Source: Linepithema humile (taxonomy: Eukaryota > Arthropoda > Insecta > Hymenoptera > Formicidae). Taken from it: 64,000 bases of DNA. The translations under genes were made by a program, and so were the position numbers. The stretch lies in assembly GCF_040581485.1 (NCBI RefSeq), contig NC_090133.1, forward strand, positions 29,414,139 to 29,478,138, given 5' to 3'. Shown one piece after another: positions 22,905-34,343 of this stretch (within the stretch, counting starts at the first letter, position 1; each line of letters starts with the position of its first letter). The notes under the pieces are model-generated. The model ran no database searches. It worked only from the letters and a program-made list of their open reading frames with translations, and was not told the origin of the DNA.

Positions 22905-23520
22905 ATGTTCAATCTTTTCATCGATAAAATCTATATATGTCAAAAAATAACAAACGATAAATTCTTATTGTCAAAAAATTGTCAACATGCAGTAGTAATA
23001 TTCTTCGAACGCTACGGTATTCAAAACTCACATGTGACATTTTTTAATTTAGAAAATCGAGCACGTGAGCACGGTAAATCGTATGAGAAAAGTCATCAAA
23101 AAGCAAATCCGGTAGTAAAGGAAAATAATACTATGAATATTCTTGTTGCAGTTCTAATCAACGTGAATTAGCAAAAACTTCAGGCATTAGTCGGTCTTCG
23201 ATTCAACGGATTTTCAAACAACAAAAATTTGTATTATTTTATTCTAACTCAAGAGATTGTTGAACCAGATTACATAGCATCGCATAGCATTTTGTCAGTG
23301 GATGCATGTTGCCATGAAAAATAATGAATGAATTTTTTTGAAATAATGAATTTTTCCAAAATTCTTTTTTTCGATGAAACCACATTTCCAAACATTGAAA
23401 TAAGCACAACAATTTTTACTACTAACATAAGTATCCGTAATCTGTTTCTTACCGATGGTCGCTGAATGTTTAGTGTGGAATCATTGATGATTTTGTACGT
23501 ATTTTTTCGAAGGAACTGTC
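22905..23520 (+). pseudogene. Degenerate Tc1/mariner-type transposase
   Basis: Fossil of a DNA-transposon transposase read on the plus strand in shifting frames. An 88-codon open piece (22905-23171) matches the N-terminal helix-turn-helix part of insect mariner-like transposases, with a run like FFERYGIQNSH. After a frameshift, the segment SGISRSSIQRIFKQQKF at about 23176-23232 is a typical second recognition helix. Further on, FFDETTFPNIE marks the region of a catalytic Asp, and IFFEGTVT at about 23495-23520 resembles the later conserved block. Several frameshifts, stops and a missing middle show that it is dead. No terminal repeats were found. Confidence 0.7.
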
Positions 23521-24430
23521 ACTAAAAAAGTATACTGATATGCTCGTAATTAAAAAAAATTATTAAAAAAACAAATATTTCAAACATAGATTATAGAAAT
23601 AAACGGTTTTATATATTCTTTCAAAGACATTGTTTTCAATTCGCGATTTATTTCTTTGCTGCTGGTTAATTTGTTATTTGCGGTACTTTATTTCCATAAA
23701 TATGCTTAATCTTATTCAACTGTCAACACGAATATATTTGATTAATTATACCTTTTTACCATTTTTAAAGATGTGTCGTATAACAGATATTTTCTTAATT
23801 ACATCACAATTAAATATTAAAAAATTTTTTTAGTAAAAACAAATATGTATGGCATCGATTGATCCTTAAATCTCAATCTGTCAATTTATATCTCAAATAT
23901 CATGAGAGATCTAAAGAAATTCTTATTTCATTTTTTATTATTTGAATCTATTAATCATGGCAAATTGATAAAATATACAAAATGTGCAAATGTATAAACC
24001 GAAGAAATTGTAGAAACGACAAGGCAGCAATAAAACATAATTATTGATAGAGGAAGTAAACAGAAGACGTGATTTTGCGTCTTCCAACAAAAGTACATAT
24101 TTCTTATTATCTCTGTAGCGCGTTGCGCTATTTTTAGCATCGAAACATATAGATGCAGCGATGGAAACAGAACGTAAATCTTACATGCTTGTGCTAAGAA
24201 AACTACGTGTTTCGATAATGACAAGACTGTCTTTGTAAGCTGAAAAAGTGTACTTTTTTGCTTCATCTAAAATTCAGTCATTTGACATTTAAACTGGACT
24301 GAATAAAGCAGTATAGTATTATGTTCGATTTGATTGTCAAACTCCTTATTGTTTAAAAGTTTAATTAATATTAACGAAAATGATTTAAAATAACTTAGTT
24401 ATTGTCCATACACGTGTATATATATATATG

Positions 24431-24494
<64 letters not shown>

Positions 24495-26220
24495 CATATA
24501 CATACATATATACACACATGTAGAAGGTGAAATGTCAAACATACCGCGTATAAATAAGATGATAACAAGAATAAGGAGACATTATTGCATTAAACTTGCA
24601 TCAATTTATAAAAATGCTTCCCTATCAATCATGAGAATAATAATAATATGCAATGGTTCAAATTTACGTCAGCTGATGCATAAACTAAGTAGAGAATAAT
24701 AAACACACTTCTCTATTTGTTGTAAGCTTGTTCATAAGTTACTATCATTCAGTGCAATTACGAATTAATCATGCTATCGTATAATTTTATTATTTACATG
24801 GCATAAAAACTCCATATGTGTGTGCATCGTTATTTATGGTACGTGTCGGATGTATCTAAATGTGTTCAGCTATAAACTGCTAATGAAATAAGTATGTCTA
24901 TCACGATATATGTATCACGATTTATTACTGTCGTCACCGATTTATTACTTTGCAGCATTGATTACATTTCAATATCTATTAAAATGCTAATAGTTTAATA
25001 TTAAAAAATATCTGATATACATATTTTTCGCGAGATCTTTGCAATTAACCGTTATTGTTCTGTACGAAAATATAATTTTATATGTGTATATATATATATA
25101 AGTTTAGGTGATTAAAATATTTTCTGTTATGTTTCTCCGCTTTCTTTCAAGAACTCTTAGTTGATTTAAAAGCGGAACACGTTGAAAACAAAAGAAATAT
25201 AGGAAAATAGAGAATAATTGTACGAGTTGTGGCTAGATAAGACCGTTAATGCCATGCCCACGTGCTCGTTGATAAATTAATATCGTCACGAAATCGACAA
25301 TAATCGAGCAATCATGTAATGCACGTCTATCTCCTTCTCGAATCTTTTTCTTTCCGCTACAATCTTTCATGATGATAAGAAAGATGTAGACTGTTACCAC
25401 AATTTTGTTTATATGGAAACGACCTATCTGTAAGCAATTTTAGGAAATTTTGGTGATACGACATGTTGATGTGTATGATTTTGTAAAGCCAAAGCCAACA
25501 GTTTTGTAATTAAACTGATAATGCACTTTACGCGTAACACAAAGTTCCCCACACAGTTTGTGTAATTTCATGCTGAGACGGATATTGCGCTGATATGCAT
25601 TAAAAATAGTTGATCCATTTGTATGCAATGTCATAATTCATATTTGTGATATCATGAAAGTCATAACGTGATTTGATGAATGTTAGTTAGATGAAATTGC
25701 AACGAATCCGGCTGTGCTTATTTATAATTCGATAAATCAATATCTGTATCTCTTATTAATCTCAATTAAAATATTAATTAAATTAATTAGAATTTTCTCA
25801 AACTTGACGAGATAAATAACATTAATATTTGGGACTATAGGGTGAAAATATATATCTTATATGTTTTATTGACAACTTTTATCAGCAATAAACAATAATG
25901 CTTTGACCGACATTTCAAGTATACACAGTTGTAATGGAAAATCTCGCTCAATAATATAAAATATAAATAATAATATAAAATATAAATAATAATATAAAAT
26001 ACTAATTTATCATTGACATAATATTTATACAAATATTTAACAATAATCTAATAATATAATTTAAGATTTTGAAAAACAACATTTTCAAGAAATAAAGCGT
26101 CTTTTTTTCAAAAATAGAAGAGAACAAGTGAAAATAATTATAATCATATTTATTAACACATTATATCATAGTGCTAATTATATGAATAATTACTTCAACC
26201 TGTAATTATAAGGCTGATGA
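23521..26220. other. AT-rich intergenic DNA
   Basis: No gene recognised. The stretch contains the TA microsatellite at 24413-24515, short AT repeats and scattered weak frames without family resemblance. Confidence 0.55.
24413..24515. repeat. TA/CATA microsatellite
   Basis: About 100 bases of alternating TA with interspersed CA/TG steps. Confidence 0.95.
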
Positions 26221-26258
26221 GCGTCATGAAGTTTCTTTTTTATTTACTAGTCCAGCAC

Positions 26259-26366
26259 TGACGTCAGGTAACTCTAGACTCCGAGACACGCGCGACTCTC
26301 GAGAACGTATGCACGCGTGTGCACACTCGCGCCTCTTATTATTCGTTACAATTACGAGTGACGTCA
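26259..26366. promoter_or_regulatory. Pair of perfect CRE sites (TGACGTCA) 100 bp apart
   Basis: TGACGTCA occurs at 26259-26266 and again at 26359-26366 inside a CpG-rich patch (about 26255-26520). Related half-site forms follow at 26798 (TGACGTCG), 26971 (TGACGTAC) and 26986 (TGACGTGG). The palindromic octamer is the established binding site of CREB/ATF bZIP factors. The nearest recognised starts are the transporter (5.4 kb left, minus) and the SPIDR-like gene (3.9 kb right, plus), so the target gene is unknown. Confidence 0.5.
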
Positions 26367-26519
26367 CGGGTGCAAACAATGTCATTCCGCTTCGCACGCC
26401 TTCGTATTCTGTACATCCATCTCTTTCTTCCTTAACCGTGTGATCTCCCACTCATCATCTCCGTCGTTTTGTTATCTGCGTACTAGCACGCGAATACGAG
26501 CACCTACGCGATTCTTCCT

Positions 26520-27400
26520 AGATTCATATCATTTCTGATACAGGATCTTTTGTAAATTTTATAACAGTCACACGTTTTTACTGTATTTTAATTTTGTTTT
26601 CTTAGTAAACTTGTAGATTTTTTAAAAATATTGTACGTATAGTTGACCATCGTATGTTAAATATATAATGTAATTCATGATGTTATTCATATTTTTCAAA
26701 ATATTACAAGTAAAAAATTATATTATAATTTGTCAATTTTTTTTAGTATTATGATTGCAATAAATATAATAAAAGCTTCATTTGTGTATACGTTACATGA
26801 CGTCGGAATTATTAATGATGTCACTGCAAAATCTCGAAAAGTTATGAATTGATCTTTAGAATCAATCTAAAAAATCGTTTATACGCTACACCTGACAGAA
26901 TTAAGGATGTAATCATCCCCATCCCAGCGATAGTATAATAGCAGCGTTTGATAGGAGAAATGGTGACGGATGACGTACTTCACTATGACGTGGATTCTCT
27001 GACGCGATCAACCGATCAAAGTGTCATGTAATGCAACGCCAATAAAAAATTTCATATATTTGAAATAATTTTTAACAATAGTATTTTCATATGTATTATA
27101 ATATTTGACTTTGTATTCATTTGTTTCAGTTTTCAAAAAACAATTTAAGAAATTAGTAATATTACAACTGTCTAGAGCTTGCACAGTTTACTGATATCAG
27201 TAATTCATATTAAATCATTTTGTTTAACAGTCCTAAATTTTCAAGGAATCAACTTTTAAAATTTTGTAACTATTTTTTTATTTTTCATCATAATTAAAAC
27301 TTAGAATTAATTGAATTATATTAATCAATTCTATAATATAATATGATTCTCAAATACTCATTAAATAATCAAACAGAAACATCTGCGAGTATATTGGTAT
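26520..27400. other. AT-rich spacer
   Basis: No gene seen. TGACGT half-sites occur at 26798, 26971 and 26986 in otherwise AT-rich DNA. Confidence 0.5.
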
Positions 27401-27753
27401 TTCAGTGTCATTAATAAATGATCAGCTTATTCGATCTTACCGATATCGATCACTCCCTGCGATTTCCCACCGTGAAGATCGAAGAAAGCTCGATGAAGAG
27501 CGCGCGTCTGATCGCCACTTCCTCTGCGTTGCGCTGATTGAAATGCGACAGCGCGTAGATGAGACTGATGAAAAGGATGATAATGATGATGACGACACTC
27601 TCACTTGGATGGACCAGGATGGGTGTCGTTTTTTCTTCCTTCGGGAGATAATACGTACACAAGAGTGCCCAAGGTGTCACTGTGTGATCTTGATCAGCTA
27701 GCGCTCGCTCGTTCGCAAGCACGCACGTACGCACGTAACGCCAGAAAGAGAGA

Positions 27754-27755
<2 letters not shown>

Positions 27756-27788
<33 letters not shown>
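27756..27788. repeat. GA/AG microsatellite in a CpG-rich patch
   Basis: About 16 AG units inside a CpG-rich, promoter-like block (about 27420-27930). The surrounding open frames on both strands overlap each other and look compositional. It is a possible GAGA-type promoter element, unproven. Confidence 0.85.
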
Positions 27789-27793
<5 letters not shown>

Positions 27794-28719
27794 AAGAGAG
27801 AGACACAAACGTACGCACGCACACGTTCGCGCACTTAACGCGGCACTCGGAAGTTCGGTGGAAGCCACGAACACTCTTCAGCGAATCAATCGAATCACTG
27901 CACCACCCGACATCCGGTCACCTCAGTTCTGCCATGACGATGATGTGTGTATGCTACAGTTGCTTCATTGGAAATAACGAGTGTGTCACGACGCTCGTCT
28001 TGGGCCACCACCGCGAGCTATCATACTCCGCAACCACCTCAGGAGGGTTGATGAAGATCTGTGAAAGATGTATCCCCGAGATAAAGATTGTAAACTTTCT
28101 GATGTCTTTTCATAGAAATGGTCCAAAATGATTGTTGATCTCTTACCCTCCGACTTTTACTGTCTATCTTCTATCTTTTTTTTCTCACTTTTTGTTTTCC
28201 GTTTTTTCCCCGGAAGTTCTTCTTCTTTTCTCGTTTTTTACTCTCCTCCTTTCTTTGTATCTTTAAATATTACTTGCTTTATCTTTTTTTTCTCAGTTTG
28301 TCTCTTTTTCGCTCTCCCCGTATTCTCCCTTTTTATCCGCGCTTTATCCGTCTCACACTTTAAGAAGCACGTCACTACCTACTACCAGAAGGAGCAAGTA
28401 GCCTCCATCGCGAACTGGAACTGAGGCTTAGTGTGGATGCAAGGGGTCCGCACGTTATTCCGTCCTCGTATCTATCATTTCGAGGCCCTCCTCGGGTTAC
28501 CCCTCTCCCTCCCACCTACGCCTCCCCGCGGATCCGATAGCTCGATCTCCCTCGATCGAGCGTATGAGCCTCTTGAGCTCTCTTTCCAGCGTGCGACCGA
28601 TCTCTCCTTCCCTCTACTTCCCAACAACAATCCTCTGGAACCGCTCCCCCCTGGCTCTCGCCGTCCTAACCGAGGTGGCCCTCTCGCTAACGCGACTAGG
28701 CGGCTATCTCGACTATTAA

Positions 28720-28730
28720 TATAAAAAGGG
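28720..28730 (+). promoter_or_regulatory. Candidate TATA box
   Basis: TATAAAAAGGG matches the TATA consensus. It lies at the 3' edge of a GC-rich block (28430-28720) and is followed by CpG-rich DNA with TCAGCA at about 28771. A start site about 30 bases downstream would transcribe to the right, towards the SPIDR-like gene 1.5 kb away, but no exon linking them is evident. Confidence 0.4.
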
Positions 28731-28859
28731 GTTCCTCGACACTCGCCGCCCGGTAATTGAGCCCGCGCGGTCAGCATAGCACAGTACTCTCGCCAATTTA
28801 GATTTCCATACCGGCCTAAACCCTTTTTCACCTTATTCACTGATCTTCTGGTTATTCAG

Positions 28860-29970
28860 TCTTAATGATCGCGAAAACGATCGCGTTCACTTGAACGTCA
28901 TACACGTCTTCGAGGGAAAGTCCGAAGGATGTGCATTACTCTTACAGTTTTAAAGATAAGAAGAAAGTTGATTTTAAGACAATCTTTTTAAATAAAAGCA
29001 CTTCAATTTTGTTGCAACAATTTGTTGTTCCAATATCTCAGTATTATATATTGTGATTGAACAATTCACAATTTAGTAAGTTTTGTAATACCTATTTTTT
29101 AAGAATATAAGAAAACGATATGTCTTTTTTTTCATTTTCTTTTTTAATTATATAAGAGAAAAAAAGCAAATTTTTATTGATTTCTAGAAAATAATTCAAA
29201 CATATTCCTCTAAAATAACGCTTTGAGAGAATAAGAATTAATCATGACAAAACGGGGTCGGAAGGAACACTTTGTCGCTCGATTTAAATAAGAGCACTCA
29301 CAATCAGTATCGGGGTAAGATAGTCAGTCGTCGAAGTATCACATCCGCGTGCTCAAATTAGGGCTATAACGGATGCTGTTGAGGCAGGTCTGCAGAAAAC
29401 AGGATATTATCACATTTAAACCTCGTATTTGAGCATTTTAGCGCTATATAGTAGAAAAAACGCATAACGGAACAAAATCTAAATACGTTATATAATTTTG
29501 TAAATATTTTTTGACAAATTCTATAAATATATCTTTTAATTAATTTGAATTTGACTGTCTTTTCTAATTGCATTCTATTGATTAAATTAATAATAAAATA
29601 GATCTCCTCTGAATGAGAACTATTATGTATTACGATTATAAAAAGGTATAAAAAAATTTTAATATGCTATTTTTTGGCTTCAGAATAGTACATATGCCAC
29701 TTTTTAAAAAACGACTCGTATAATTTAACAATTTTATTATATTTAAATGGATATTATAGTCATTTTTATAGTATTTTATAAAAGTTTAAAAATGTATTTT
29801 CATAAAAGTGACGTAAAAATATAAATATTTATCACATTTATTATAAAATATAAATATTTAATATATATATATAAAAATATAAATATTTATCACATTTATT
29901 GATTGTAGTTGTATACAGTGTCTTAGACCGAAGCCTTGTCTGATTATGAGCGCGCGAATTTAGTACAATC
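28860..29970. other. AT-rich spacer upstream of the SPIDR-like gene
   Basis: No coding region recognised. A short CpG-containing segment at about 29250-29370 is the only compositional change. Confidence 0.5.
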
Positions 29971-29973
29971 TAA

Positions 29974-30107
29974 CCCATACAGCACAAAATATTCTACATA
30001 TCCTTAGGACATCTTGGGGAGATCTCGATGTCCTCAGAACATCCTTGGGACACCGAAATATCCTCGATGTCCTGAGGATATCCTGAGGATGTTTTGTGCT
30101 GTATGGG
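29974..30107. mobile_element. 134-bp MITE with TAA target-site duplication
   Basis: The 16-bp terminal inverted repeat CCCATACAGCACAAAA at 29974-29989 is repeated as its exact reverse complement at 30092-30107. TAA directly flanks both ends (29971-29973 and 30108-30110). A 3-bp TAA/TTA duplication is typical of PIF/Harbinger-type insertion. The interior consists of overlapping GAGGATATCCTG-like words and encodes nothing. It ends 159 bases upstream of the start codon of the SPIDR-like gene, so it lies in or near that promoter. Confidence 0.85.
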
Positions 30108-30266
30108 TAACTGATCAACTTTAGATCAGGTACAGAGATTGGTTGTCATGGTAACGGTAAGATGGCAGCGCTCAGTGTATATACAACTGTATGTAATTCC
30201 AACGTCGTAACATACGTATTGCAGTGCAATTTTACGCCGAGTTATATATAGCCGGATATATTCTCA

Positions 30267-32223
30267 ATGTCGGACTGTGTCGGATCGAATTGCAGTCACT
30301 CTTGCAGAGATATATCACTTGATAATAAGCCAAAGCATGTAAGACGCTTGAATTTCGGACAATCAATCCTCGAACTTGATGCCATGGAACAGTGCTATGC
30401 GTCAAATCACGTCCTTATAATTGATCAGAATGTTGCTCACATACCGTGTACCGAGAAAAAGGATTACGTGCGTAAATGGATCGAGACTCACGAGAACGAT
30501 GAGCGCGACGTAATATCGAGCGATGATTCATCCCGGTCATCTCCCATTCTAGGAACATCGGCGATTAAGGCTTCCAAAACGTCGCCGATCCTCAAAAACA
30601 GCAGGAAACGACCTAGGGGAAAGATCCGTATAAATAGACACGTTAAAGTGAAAAAGGTGAGCGATGTAGATTGCCAGGAGAATGCAAAGTGTGTTACAAA
30701 TTGCGCAATAAAATATAAGCTAGATTGTGGAAGCAAAGAGAAGAATAAGAATAATCAGGAGAATTTCAGCAAGACCCAATGCACATCACCTTGCACAAAA
30801 AAAATGGTTACTGATGAGACATCTCCTATCATCGGTCCAAAATCTTCAAAATTACATAATAACAAAATTATAAGTATAAATATGAATTCTGTGATATTAC
30901 CTGATAAAAATTGTAGCGCTTTAAAGGATATATCTTTAGATGACAAACTGAAAACAAATTTAAACATCAACTATATTACAACTACTCTCTTCTCAACTGA
31001 AACAAAAAGTCCAGAGATACATCAGGAATATAAAGGACCATTTTCATCAGCAACACAAAAAGAATTGAGGTTTCAATATGACTCAACTGATAACACTGAC
31101 AAGGATAATCCAAAGATAGAAATAAGCACGAGTGATGATAGCAAAGATGAGAAATGCAATAAACTTTCAAGTACACATAGCAGCAGTAACAATAATCTGA
31201 GTAATTTGATAGAAGAGATTGATACACAGGAAGCTACACAAAAATCTCAGTTTTCAATGTCAGATGAATCTTCAACTCCTTCAAAACAACCATTTATGCC
31301 GGCACAATTAGCTACTGACGATTCAGATGAAACTTATTGCTCAGAAGTAGAAATAATGCAGGATCAAAGTATACATCTATCTGCAAAGATCTCCGAGGTG
31401 CCATCTTTGGATAAAATTACGCAAAAGACAGGTAGTAGGTCAACTCAAACTGATGTGATTATTAGTACCATAACTACTCCATCAAAGAAGTCTCCAGATA
31501 AAAGTATATATGCACATCTTCTGAATTCTGAGAAGAAATACCGCAAACCTAAAAAGTAAATATCAATGATGAAATCATAATCTAACATGTAAAGTAATAC
31601 TTATAATAAAATTTTATAAATGTCATGTTTAATATTTTTATTTATTTTACAGAGGAAGTTTAGTTGCAAAATTGCAATCTTTGGTCAATACGCAAGTGTC
31701 TGGTATTCGTATATGGCGTCATCGAATAAATAAAGAGCAAGGTATCGATGAGCGATTCATCAGCGTACTTGTACGCAATTGTACGAAACGGTTTAACAAT
31801 CAATTTCTGGATGGTGTCCTGATTGAGGATCACTTTAATCTCCTACAAAGTAACACTGCGATCAAGAACATAAAATCACAAAATGTGGAAGTTGAATCAA
31901 AAGAAGCCTTATATAAAAATATAATGATTTTGCTAGTCTGTGATATAGTTGGCACATTAAAAATTATGTCGCAAGCTGTGATAAACGTTTATCCTCCTTG
32001 GAACATCTTAGATAAAGATAATCTTACCATAGAAGTAATGTATATAAGCATAAGTGATAATCAGGATGTACCTGATATTGTTAATAATTCATATGAATGT
32101 AAGAAACGAATTGTCAAAGAGTTTAATTGTCCTTGTATAGAAGAACAAAGGGAATTGCCATTTTGTTCAAGAAAGCCTAATAGCGATAAGCCTGATGTAA
32201 TGCAGCGAATATTTGACTTCTAA
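30267..32223 (+). CDS. SPIDR: SPIDR-like DNA-repair scaffold protein, short form
   Basis: Two exons, 30267-31555 and 31653-32223, join in frame (AA plus AGG, giving Lys-Gly) for 619 aa. Exon 1 is hydrophilic, Ser/Thr/Asp/Lys-rich and probably disordered, with a basic stretch (RKRPRGKIRINRHVKVKK) that could be a nuclear signal. Exon 2 opens with GSLVAKLQSL, then GIRIWRHR, and later VINVYPPWNIL followed by a beta-rich stretch. This order (leucine helix, WRH, PPW) matches my recollection of the N-terminal conserved domain of vertebrate SPIDR, which scaffolds RAD51 and BLM in homologous recombination. The vertebrate protein is about 900 aa; the C-terminal conserved domain is missing here. The gene assignment is inference from motif order. 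The gene structure itself is firm. Confidence 0.62.
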
Positions 32224-33225
32224 TGATATATTTATTGCGTATTTAAAGTACTATTATAAAATTGTCCTATTTCTAGTATAATCAAACTTTTGTAGTAAAT
32301 ACGTTTTTAATTTCATAACTTGAACTGGGTGCTACTACTTTTAATTTTAATTAGAGTCATGTAACTATGATAATTTTGTTATAAAATTTGAGTTTTTAAT
32401 TTAATGTTATTTTTACGTTTTAATTTAATATTCTTATTCGTGATATAATACTGAAGTGTAATAACATATAAATATTAATGTTGCTGTTTTTAATTAATAA
32501 AATTTTTATAATTACACTATATTGTGTGACAAGTTTTATTATACATTAGAGTGATACAAAAAGAGATTGATATGTGATATATAAAGAAGCAACTATTTTT
32601 TATAATAAATAGATTTTCTTTCTTTAAGACATTTTATATTATTTGCGAAAAATAATATATTTGCAAAATAAAGTTATGTAGTTTGTGAGAATATAAAATG
32701 TAAAATTTTATAAAATAAGATTGATTATCCAAGTTGGATAAGTAGAGTTTTTAATTTTAGCAACGTAACACAGACTCTACTCAATAGATGGTTCTGTATT
32801 TCATTTGATATATCAGTGTTTTCCTTTGGATACTGTGGAAAATTGGTTATTAACCGATTTTAATCTGTTTTTTAATATTTTGTTATAGTTATACAATTGC
32901 TACCGTAAATAAACGAGGGAAATTGATATTAGTTATTGAACAAAAGTGAGTGGTAAGCTGTCTTTTTCTTCGAGCTATTCCTTCCAAATTGTGTTATCGT
33001 TGACGTATCAAACTATTTGACATTAGATATTTCATTGTATTGTTAGGTACTTTAATAGAATTTAAGTGAAATTTATTACTTATATCGATAAGATTTGCTC
33101 TGAAACAGTAATTAAAATTTCAACAATAGAGAAGCTTGATTACTTTATTGCATGTTGAGTATCATAACCTAAGAGACAACATTGTTAATTTCAATATTCA
33201 TTGTGTCTTCTATAATTTTAGAGTC
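32224..33225. other. Spacer and probable 5' leader of Vps28
   Basis: AT-rich 3' flank of the SPIDR-like gene with AATAAA-type signals near 32495. Towards the right, a donor-like GTGAGTGG or GTAAGC at about 32945-32957 and an acceptor ending at about 33221 (TTTTAG) suggest a non-coding first exon of Vps28 spliced to just upstream of its ATG. Confidence 0.45.
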
Positions 33226-33958
33226 ATGTCAGTAACTCAAGATCGTCCTGAATTATATGAGGAAGTTAAGCTCTATAAAAATGCTCGGGAGAGGGAGAAG
33301 CATGATAATCAAGCTGATCTATATGCTGTGGTAAATACGTTACAACATTTGGAAAAGGCTTACATCAGGGACTGCGTTACACCGAAGGAGTACACAGCAG
33401 CGTGCAGTAAATTATTAGTACAATATCGAGCAGCATTTAAACAAGTGAGAATGGAGCAAAAGTCAACTGCTCGTATCTTGTAGTATGATAATTAAAGATG
33501 TGCCTATAAAAAAATTCTAATTCTATGTTTTGTTACAGGTGCAAAGTGATCAATTCCCAACTATTGATTCTTTTACTAGAGCATTTCGATTAGATTGTCC
33601 AGCTGCCCTTGAGAGAATTAAAGAAGATAGGCCAATTACGATAAAGGATGACAAGGGAAACACATCCAAATGTATTGCAGACATTGTTTCATTATTTATC
33701 ACGCTTATGGATAAATTACGATTGGAAATTAAAGCTATGGATCAGCTACATCCAGATCTAAGAGATCTTATGGACACGATGAATCGTCTTAGCATACTAC
33801 CAAGTGATTTTGACGGTAAAGAAAAAGTTGCAGAGTGGTTACAAACTCTTGACAATATGTCCGCCTCAGATGAGTTGTCTGATACACAAGTCAGACAATT
33901 GATATTTGACTTAGAGACATCTTATAATGCTTTTAACAAGATACTTCATAATTCTTAA
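33226..33958 (+). CDS. Vps28: Vps28, ESCRT-I subunit
   Basis: Core subunit of the endosomal sorting complex ESCRT-I. It binds Tsg101/Vps37 through its N-terminal core and ESCRT-II/III through its C-terminal helical bundle, for multivesicular-body sorting of ubiquitinated cargo on endosomes. Exons 33226-33444 and 33539-33958 join at a codon boundary (CAA/GTG) to give 212 aa, the usual length. The N-terminus RPELYEEVKLYKNAREREK and the LEKAYIRDCVTPKEYTAACS run are diagnostic. The C-terminal domain includes PAALERIKEDRPI, CIADIVSLFITLMDKLRL and WLQTLDNMSASDEL. The Met at 33226 was chosen because it matches the family start; the open frame upstream is probably intron read-through before the TTTTAG acceptor. 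Confidence 0.97.
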
Positions 33959-34165
33959 TTCTTTAAATCTTTTCTGCATATTTTTTTGCTGAATTGAGTT
34001 TTTACTAATCTAATATCACTTATAATATAGGCCTCGATATATGTACATGTGATTATGATTTATAGTCAAGTAGTATAGAAATGTTCAAAACTATTGTTAT
34101 ATTTGTATGTCTCAATATTACTCATATATTTTATTACGATATATCGATCAACAAAGCCAATATTT

Positions 34166-34343
34166 TGCCAGTTTCTGTTTGCGGGTGGAATGGCAACGCG
34201 AGGTTAAATTCATGCCGCGTCTCTTTGATGTGCCAAGAGCAGACTTTTCCGAGTCAAGTATTTACGTGGGCACACCCGGTATGCAAATGGAGAGGGTGGT
34301 CCTTCGGCACTCGGCTGCCACGCCGAGCGTCGGAGTACAATAA
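34166..34343 (+). other. Short coding-like segment, unidentified
   Basis: About 55 codons with protein-like codon use and composition, ending in a stop at 34341-34343. It includes EWQREVKFMPRLFDVPRAD and MQMERVVLRHSAATPSVGVQ. A possible acceptor (TTTGCCAG) lies just before it. It is GC-richer than its flanks. I do not recognise the family. It may be an isolated last exon, an alternative 3' exon of Vps28, or a fragment of an inserted sequence. Confidence 0.3.

Noticed and set aside
28475..28840. 121-codon minus-strand Arg/Gly-rich frame and an overlapping plus frame
   Set aside because: Both are open in a GC-rich block, overlap each other, and lack any domain or splice partner.
33136..33225. 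Upstream Met extending Vps28 by 30 residues
   Set aside because: The extension has no Vps28 similarity and is interrupted by an acceptor-like TTTTAG just before the family-type start at 33226.
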